Source of the DNA: Bacteroidales bacterium
GTDB lineage: Bacteria > Bacteroidota > Bacteroidia > Bacteroidales > M50B96
Reading direction: 5' to 3'
Length of the DNA: 64,000 nucleotides
NCBI GenBank assembly: GCA_021740905.1
Contig: JAIOYV010000033.1
Location: forward strand, 1 to 64,000
Position numbers and translations under genes: made by a program. The notes below the pieces were generated by a model, which was not told the DNA's origin, ran no database searches, and worked only from the letters and a program-made list of their open reading frames with translations. Positions 59,598 to 64,000 of the stretch are shown here, in pieces (positions within the stretch are counted from its first letter, which is position 1; each line of letters begins with the position of its first letter).

Positions 59598-60188
59598 TCA
59601 ATAATCATTAATAAGTTTCTTGTGAATTTCTAAAACCTGGGGTATGAGTAATTTATTGCCTGAATTTTGAATTACGAAATCGGCCATCGAATTAATTTTC
59701 TCATCGGGCCATTGTTTGTCAATCCTTTTCCTTATTTCAATTTCTGAAGAATTATCCCTTTTCTTAATTCGTTCTATCCTGATAGCCTCGTGAGCCAATA
59801 TTGCAATTACCAAATCCAGTTGTTTGTAGGCTCCCGATTCGAAAAGGATGGCCGCTTCTTTCAACACGTATTTTGATCGTTCCTGTTCTTCGCACCAGTC
59901 GTGAAACCGCGACGCCACTGCCGGATGGATAATCGAGTTGGCAAGCCTCAGATTATCTTCATCAGAAAAAATAATGGAAGCAAATACGGCTTTGTCAATT
60001 TCTCCATTGCTTGAATATATTTGCGCCCCAAAGGAATGTATAAGCCCCTTCTTGACACCCTCATTCGTACTGAGCAAGTTTTTTGATTCCATGTCGGAAT
60101 TAAAAACCGGCACACCAAGACACTTAAAGATTTCGCAAACCAGCGATTTCCCCGATCCAATCCCCCCTGTTATGCCAACTTTTATCAT
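59598..60188 (-). CDS. coaE: Dephospho-CoA kinase
   Basis: 196 aa, normal CoaE length. It phosphorylates the 3'-OH of the ribose of dephospho-CoA, the last step of coenzyme A synthesis, in the cytoplasm. The P-loop is GITGGIGSGKSLVC at residues 5-18. The substrate motif FNSDMESKNLL stands where CoaE has its conserved Asp (D in 'DAD'). The DxxI and lid regions are visible as LDLVIAILAHEAIRIERIKK and RDNSSEIEIRKRIDKQW. Its ATG overlaps the stop of ybbR by 4 nt (ATGA-type), showing translational coupling. It belongs to the DUF1573-yajC-ybbR-coaE block conserved in Bacteroidetes. Confidence 0.95.
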   Translation of the reverse strand: MIKVGITGGIGSGKSLVCEIFKCLGVPVFNSDMESKNLLSTNEGVKKGLIHSFGAQIYSSNGEIDKAVFASIIFSDEDNLRLANSIIHPAVASRFHDWCEEQERSKYVLKEAAILFESGAYKQLDLVIAILAHEAIRIERIKKRDNSSEIEIRKRIDKQWPDEKINSMADFVIQNSGNKLLIPQVLEIHKKLINDY

Positions 60189-61189
60189 TTCTTTTCGAAT
60201 AAATAATCGACCTGTTTGGGGTTGTAGCTGATAGACCTTACGAAAGAAGGGAACTTTTTAAGTTCTACCCTCATTTTGTGAAAATCGGAATTTGATCCAG
60301 ATGGGAAGCCTTTGTAGTTGATAACCGCTTTAAACTGATATGGTTTTACCTTGTCGAAATCGCTTAGTGCAACTTTATAGGATATGTTTATTCCATCTGG
60401 GAAAACTTTAAGCTGAAGGCTATCAGGTAGATTTATTATCTCGATAGGTACACGCATTGTAGCTTCGGTGAATTTCTCCACATCAATAAAAACATTGACA
60501 CGTTTCTCCGATAACTTAATGCCATCAATAGCTTTCACGCCTATGCTGCGTTGGATACTGTTGCTCAAATTCTCAATATCGAGATGTTTTGTCATACAAA
60601 AATCAACCTTGTCTAAAATCGATTTTGGACCAGAAAGGATGAGGCTGTCCGGTTCGCACCAGGGTTTTCTTTTAACCAGAAACTGACGGTCAGTTGTGTA
60701 ACTTATGTCAGGTTTTAAGGCAACCGTTTTGCTGACCATTTGTGTGAAATCAAAAATAATGGAGTCGGGTTGTATTTCGAGCACCTTTAAATCGTCGCTA
60801 ATTCGCGACGAAACTTGTTTGATCAAATAGCGTGATGGGATAAAATATTTATTCGCCTTGTCCGGTACTTCAAATAAGTTGTTTTTACCCATGTCGATCG
60901 AAACAGGCACTATCGAGCGTTTTACTTTATATCGCAAAAGGGTAAAGCCATATCCATCCACATTAAGGTTTAAAAATTCGGGCAGCTCGTTGATAAGCAC
61001 CTTGTCTTTAGGCAAGTTGACGAATCGCACGGGGTATTTGATCTGGGTTTCGTAATTTTTGCTTAGTGCACTCAATAACCAAAAAATACTCGCAATGGCT
61101 ACAAAAATGAAATATACCAGAAGCTTACGATGCTTTATCAGGTTTTCGACACTTAGAAAGTCCTGAATATTTTCGAGAATCTTTTTCAT
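60185..61189 (-). CDS. YbbR-like domain protein
   Basis: 334 aa. One N-terminal membrane segment (LLVYFIFVAIASIFWLLSAL, about 22-42) anchors a periplasmic region with repeated YbbR-type beta domains (for example YPVRFVNLPKDKVLINELPE, IIFDFTQMVSKTVALKP, MRVPIEIINLPDSLQLKVFP). In other phyla YbbR (CdaR) regulates the diadenylate cyclase CdaA. In Bacteroidetes the gene typically stands, as here, between yajC and coaE, away from cdaA. Its stop overlaps the coaE start. A 173-bp gap separates it from yajC; I see no clear terminator there. Confidence 0.9.
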   Translation of the reverse strand: MKKILENIQDFLSVENLIKHRKLLVYFIFVAIASIFWLLSALSKNYETQIKYPVRFVNLPKDKVLINELPEFLNLNVDGYGFTLLRYKVKRSIVPVSIDMGKNNLFEVPDKANKYFIPSRYLIKQVSSRISDDLKVLEIQPDSIIFDFTQMVSKTVALKPDISYTTDRQFLVKRKPWCEPDSLILSGPKSILDKVDFCMTKHLDIENLSNSIQRSIGVKAIDGIKLSEKRVNVFIDVEKFTEATMRVPIEIINLPDSLQLKVFPDGINISYKVALSDFDKVKPYQFKAVINYKGFPSGSNSDFHKMRVELKKFPSFVRSISYNPKQVDYLFEKK

Positions 61190-61362
61190 CTGGTTTATGG
61201 GACAAAATTCGGTAGCGAATATAATTTAATTAGACGAACAAATGGTCTTTTACAGTCTTCTGATAACTACAATACAAAAAAACCTTTTTAATTCATTGAC
61301 AAATCCTGCCAATAAATTAAAAAGGTAGCGATGTAATGCAAATTTGGTAATAAGATAATTCC

Positions 61363-61689
61363 CTATTTCTCAGCGCCGACATCGGTCATGTCCTTCACAA
61401 CGCCATTTTTGTCAACTTTCAACTTAACATTATCGCCTACATCTATTAGGATATATGTTTCCTTTACTTCTACAACTTTCCCGTAAATTCCACCGGTAGT
61501 GACAATCTTGTCGCCTTTCGCCAGATTCTTACGATAGTTGGTCAACTCTTTTTGCTTTTTAGCTTGCGGCCTGATCATGAAAAAGTAGAAAACTACTATA
61601 ATCAAACCAAGCAAAATAAACGAAGAATAAGGATTTTGCCCTTCTTCTGTGGGCATCATTAATAAGATATTCAAAATACTTGTCATCAT
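61363..61689 (-). CDS. yajC: Preprotein translocase subunit YajC
   Basis: 108 aa, standard YajC. A single membrane helix (SSFILLGLIIVVFYFFMIRP) is followed by the signature RPQAKKQKELTNYRKNLAKG, then DKIVTTGGIYGKVVEVKE and a short C-terminal beta domain. YajC binds SecDF in the inner membrane and helps protein export. It starts 18 bp after the DUF1573 lipoprotein gene, so the two are probably co-transcribed, a conserved arrangement in Bacteroidetes. Confidence 0.96.
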   Translation of the reverse strand: MMTSILNILLMMPTEEGQNPYSSFILLGLIIVVFYFFMIRPQAKKQKELTNYRKNLAKGDKIVTTGGIYGKVVEVKETYILIDVGDNVKLKVDKNGVVKDMTDVGAEK

Positions 61690-61707
61690 GTTTAATTTAT
61701 GTCAGAA

Positions 61708-62175
61708 TTAATAAAGAATATTTGCTGTAATTTTCAATTCGGTGAGATTGGGCTGGGTATTAGCAAGCACTTTGATGGTTTTGCTTTGGCTTCCTTTTCG
61801 GTTTTCGCTGTTGAAGGAAACTACAATTTTTCCGTGTTCGCCGGGTGCTACCGGGCTGGTATCATACTTTGGGATAGTACATCCACAGGATGCTGACACT
61901 TTAGTAAGGACTAAATCTGACCCACCAGTATTCGTGAAATTAAAGGTGTGTTCCACAATTTCGCCTTCGATGATGGCTCCAAAATCGTGCTCGGTATTCT
62001 CGAAGCGAATTGCAGGTAGCCCTTCCGTTTTTATGTCACCATAAGCAGTTACTGGATTTTGAATGATGTCTGTGGTGACTTGCTCTTGTCCCTGCTGGCT
62101 ATTGTCCGTTTTGCAGGAGACTAAAACAGAAAGGCTTAGAATAAGCAATAATACTACTTTGAAAGCTTTGTTCAT
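61708..62175 (-). CDS. DUF1573 lipoprotein
   Basis: 155 aa from the ATG at 62175 (MNKAFKVVLLLILSLSVLVS, then C). The longer open frame upstream overlaps dapF and is not coding. A lipobox (VLVSC) predicts a lipid-anchored protein; the mature N-terminus is a short linker. A DUF1573 Ig-like domain follows (IRFENTEHDFGAIIEGEIVE ... FNFTNTGGSDLVLTKVSASC ... VAPGEHGKIVVSFNSENRKG), with the family's GCT/SCGC cysteines (SASCGCTIP). The family is abundant in Bacteroidetes; function unknown. Position just before yajC is conserved. Confidence 0.92.
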   Translation of the reverse strand: MNKAFKVVLLLILSLSVLVSCKTDNSQQGQEQVTTDIIQNPVTAYGDIKTEGLPAIRFENTEHDFGAIIEGEIVEHTFNFTNTGGSDLVLTKVSASCGCTIPKYDTSPVAPGEHGKIVVSFNSENRKGSQSKTIKVLANTQPNLTELKITANILY

Positions 62176-62246
62176 ATCAATTTGAAATTTAGCGCAAAAT
62201 AAAGCTAATTCTTTGAATACACCAAGATGAATATGAAAGTAGTTTG

Positions 62247-62300
62247 TGAGTTGAGAAGTTGAAATAGTTATGAGTTGAAAAGTTCTGAGTTGAGAAGTTG
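62247..62300. repeat. Three imperfect 15-bp direct repeats
   Basis: TGAGTTGAGAAGTTG at 62247-62261 and 62286-62300, with TGAGTTGAAAAGTTC at 62271-62285 between them, in the non-coding spacer upstream of the DUF1573 gene. Confidence 0.6.
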
Positions 62301-62440
62301 GAGGATATTGGAGTGATGGAGCTACTCCGATTGGATGTCGTTGATAATAAAATCTATTGAAATTTAGTGGGCTTAGTGTATCGGTGGTATTATTTGATTT
62401 CAAATTTACTGATACACAGAAATCTATCATCAACCTTGCC

Positions 62441-63238
62441 TTACTCTTGTATTTTGATTGTACCTGAAAACACAAATTCGGCTGGGCCACAGAGCCAGAT
62501 ATTTTTGAACGCATAGAAGTTGCCTGTCAGGATGGGCATGAATCGTACTGTTAGATTTCCCCCGCTGGTAATAATGGCATATTCATCAATGTCCAGTTTG
62601 TTTTTTGTGAAAGTGGCCAGTGCAGAAGCGACCACCCCGGTGCCACACGAAAGGGTTTCGTTTTCGACGCCTCGCTCGTAGGTCCTAACCTGTATAGTTG
62701 AAGGGTTGATCTCTTCGACAAAATTGGCATTGCAACCATCCGGGGCAAAGTGCTTATGATAGCGAATTTCTTTCCCTTTGCTGAAAACATCGTAATTTTC
62801 GATTCCATCGACAAAGTTTACAAAATGGGGCGAACCTGTATCGGTAAAATATCCATTCCAGATTTGGGCCACATCCTGTACATCAAGCATCTTCAACTCA
62901 ACAATCCCATCCTTTTTGACGATTGCTTCATGTATTCCATCTACCGCCATAAACTTTGCAATTTCAGCACATGCTCCTAATTGGTGGGCAAAAGAAACCA
63001 TACAACGTCCACCATTGCCACACATACTGGCCTCGCCACCATCGGCATTGAAATAACGCATTTCGAAATCCAATTGAGGATGTTTTTCGAGCAACATCAA
63101 ACCATCGGCTCCTATGCCAAAACGTCGGTCGCATAGCTTGGCTATTTGATTTTTTAAAAGCTGCCATTTATTTTCCCGGTTATCAAGAATAATAAAATCG
63201 TTTCCGGTACCCTGGTATTTGTAGAATTCAATTTTCAT
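62441..63238 (-). CDS. dapF: Diaminopimelate epimerase
   Basis: 265 aa. It interconverts LL- and meso-diaminopimelate, for lysine and peptidoglycan synthesis in the cytoplasm. Both catalytic cysteines of this cofactor-free racemase are present: Cys73 in ASMCGNGGRC and Cys198 in TLSCGTGVVASAL. The start IEFYKYQGTGNDFIILDNRE and the NADGGEASMCGNGGR signature are typical. It lies 17 bp after the partial membrane-protein gene on the same strand, so they may be co-transcribed. The 265-bp spacer to the DUF1573 start suggests a separate promoter for the yajC block. Confidence 0.96.
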   Translation of the reverse strand: MKIEFYKYQGTGNDFIILDNRENKWQLLKNQIAKLCDRRFGIGADGLMLLEKHPQLDFEMRYFNADGGEASMCGNGGRCMVSFAHQLGACAEIAKFMAVDGIHEAIVKKDGIVELKMLDVQDVAQIWNGYFTDTGSPHFVNFVDGIENYDVFSKGKEIRYHKHFAPDGCNANFVEEINPSTIQVRTYERGVENETLSCGTGVVASALATFTKNKLDIDEYAIITSGGNLTVRFMPILTGNFYAFKNIWLCGPAEFVFSGTIKIQE

Positions 63239-63254
63239 TGTTCAGTCTTAATAA

Positions 63255-64000
63255 TCAACTTAATAAAATGCGAATAAGGACAAGGCAAAGAAGGGCAACA
63301 GCAAGCCATTTCCAATGAAAGACTGGTTTCTCAACTTCCTCCACGATCATTACTTCGGTCATCAACTTCGAAGTGTGGAAAAAAGGGATAATGATGATAA
63401 TCATTGAAAAGTAAATAATCAGTTCGTAATATCTGATTTCAGGCAAAAAAAGGAGGCCCACAATAAGAAAACCAGCAAACCATGTTTTTAGCCCGGCATT
63501 TAAAAGCCAATACTGCCTGTTTACCGGGTTGTTTGCAAAAGGATAGTTGCAACATTCGAGAAAATATACACTTGAAGTAGAACCTATAAAGTACAGTAGT
63601 ATAGCGAAAACAACTGCAAAAATTATCTGAACAAAGGTTGGGACACCCATCCAGGCCAGCGCGAACCATATTCCCTGTTCGGTTGCAACGCCACCAATAA
63701 AAGAAGCAAAACAGAAATTCATGGAGTGGATAAAACCCCACATCAAAAACAGCTTAAAATAACCGGGGTCGGGGCGGAACAGGTTTTTCAGACGCGAAAA
63801 AAGACCTGCCAGCAATAAGGAAACAAAAGGGCTCATATAAAAAATCAGGATCAGAGAATCGACGGTCCATTTGTCCGACTCATTGTTAATTTTGAAATCG
63901 ACTTTGAAATATTTTATCACAGCATCAACACCAAAACTCTCGGCAGTAATATATGTTGCCAGCAAATTGACCATATAAACTACAACAAAAGCCAACAAAA
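63255..64000 (-). CDS. Multi-pass membrane protein of unknown function, 5' partial
   Basis: The frame is open to the right edge, so the start lies outside the window. About 247 residues are visible. At least six hydrophobic segments (LAFVVVYMVNLLATYIT, LILIFYMSPFVSLLLAGLFS, YFKLFLMWGFIHSMNFCFAS, FVQIIFAVVFAILLYFIG, KTWFAGFLIVGLLFL, LIIYFSMIIIIIPFF) and a final WLAVALLCLVLIRILLS make it an integral inner-membrane protein. No transporter or enzyme signature that I recognise. It ends 17 bp before dapF. Confidence 0.8.
   Translation of the reverse strand, partial: LLAFVVVYMVNLLATYITAESFGVDAVIKYFKVDFKINNESDKWTVDSLILIFYMSPFVSLLLAGLFSRLKNLFRPDPGYFKLFLMWGFIHSMNFCFASFIGGVATEQGIWFALAWMGVPTFVQIIFAVVFAILLYFIGSTSSVYFLECCNYPFANNPVNRQYWLLNAGLKTWFAGFLIVGLLFLPEIRYYELIIYFSMIIIIIPFFHTSKLMTEVMIVEEVEKPVFHWKWLAVALLCLVLIRILLS

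Noticed and set aside
62176-62514. Long N-terminal extension of the DUF1573 protein
   Set aside because: It overlaps dapF on the same strand, contains the 15-bp direct repeats and would bury the lipoprotein signal peptide that starts at 62175.

Overview
The window looks like a chromosomal segment of a Bacteroidetes (Bacteroidales/Flavobacteriia-like) bacterium with a type IX secretion system (T9SS). Evidence: seven very large exported proteins carry, or once carried, C-terminal T9SS sorting domains (YPNP/IPNPF ... GxYxYxL ... KxxxxK). SprB repeats, C25 (gingipain-type) peptidases and FISUMP domains are typical of the phylum. The set DUF1573-yajC-ybbR-coaE and DUF5606 are Bacteroidetes hallmarks, and three intergenic regions hold TAnnTTTG -7 boxes. 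Roughly two thirds of the window encodes secreted surface proteins. No secretion machinery, IS element, tRNA, rRNA or CRISPR array was recognised.

Layout. 1-6.6 kb: two tandem paralogous C25 peptidases, the first cut by the window edge. 7-8.6 kb: a two-gene operon of an alpha/beta hydrolase and a PAS-LuxR regulator. 8.6-17.3 kb (minus): a 571-aa exported, probably outer-membrane, protein followed 10 nt later by a 2308-aa SprB/PKD/LamG surface protein. 17.3-19.7 kb: an intergenic region with strong palindromes, then a single-chain aconitase/isopropylmalate dehydratase-family enzyme. 20.3-32.9 kb (plus): a beta-helix/GH5 fusion, an FG-GAP repeat protein and a FISUMP protein whose T9SS signal has decayed into pseudogene sequence. 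33.4 kb: a ferritin-like diiron protein. 34.5-46.4 kb: a 3971-aa giant built of about 20 SprB repeats and eight copies of an unnamed ~160-aa module. 46.8 kb: a small exported protein. 47.7-52.2 kb (minus): recJ, a second single-chain aconitase-family enzyme and an unknown gene. 52.6-56.1 kb (minus): a smaller paralog of the giant. 56.3-64 kb (minus): housekeeping genes pepF, DUF5606, a DjlA-like co-chaperone, coaE, ybbR, yajC, DUF1573, dapF and a partial membrane protein.

How the parts relate. Five of the secreted proteins share one C-terminal cassette although their N-terminal cargo differs completely (SprB/PKD/LamG, beta-helix/GH5, FISUMP, giant modules). It has an 'IGVFYD...AWGDD' module, two tandem 'GWS...YWP...GYQIKM' modules, an 'EIGDEVAVF...IWGDDE' module and then the T9SS sorting domain. 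This suggests a shuffled surface-display cassette. Between the genes lie unusual non-coding repeats: two related 11-bp-period arrays with inverted-repeat architecture, an (AG)15 microsatellite, and dispersed hairpin repeats.
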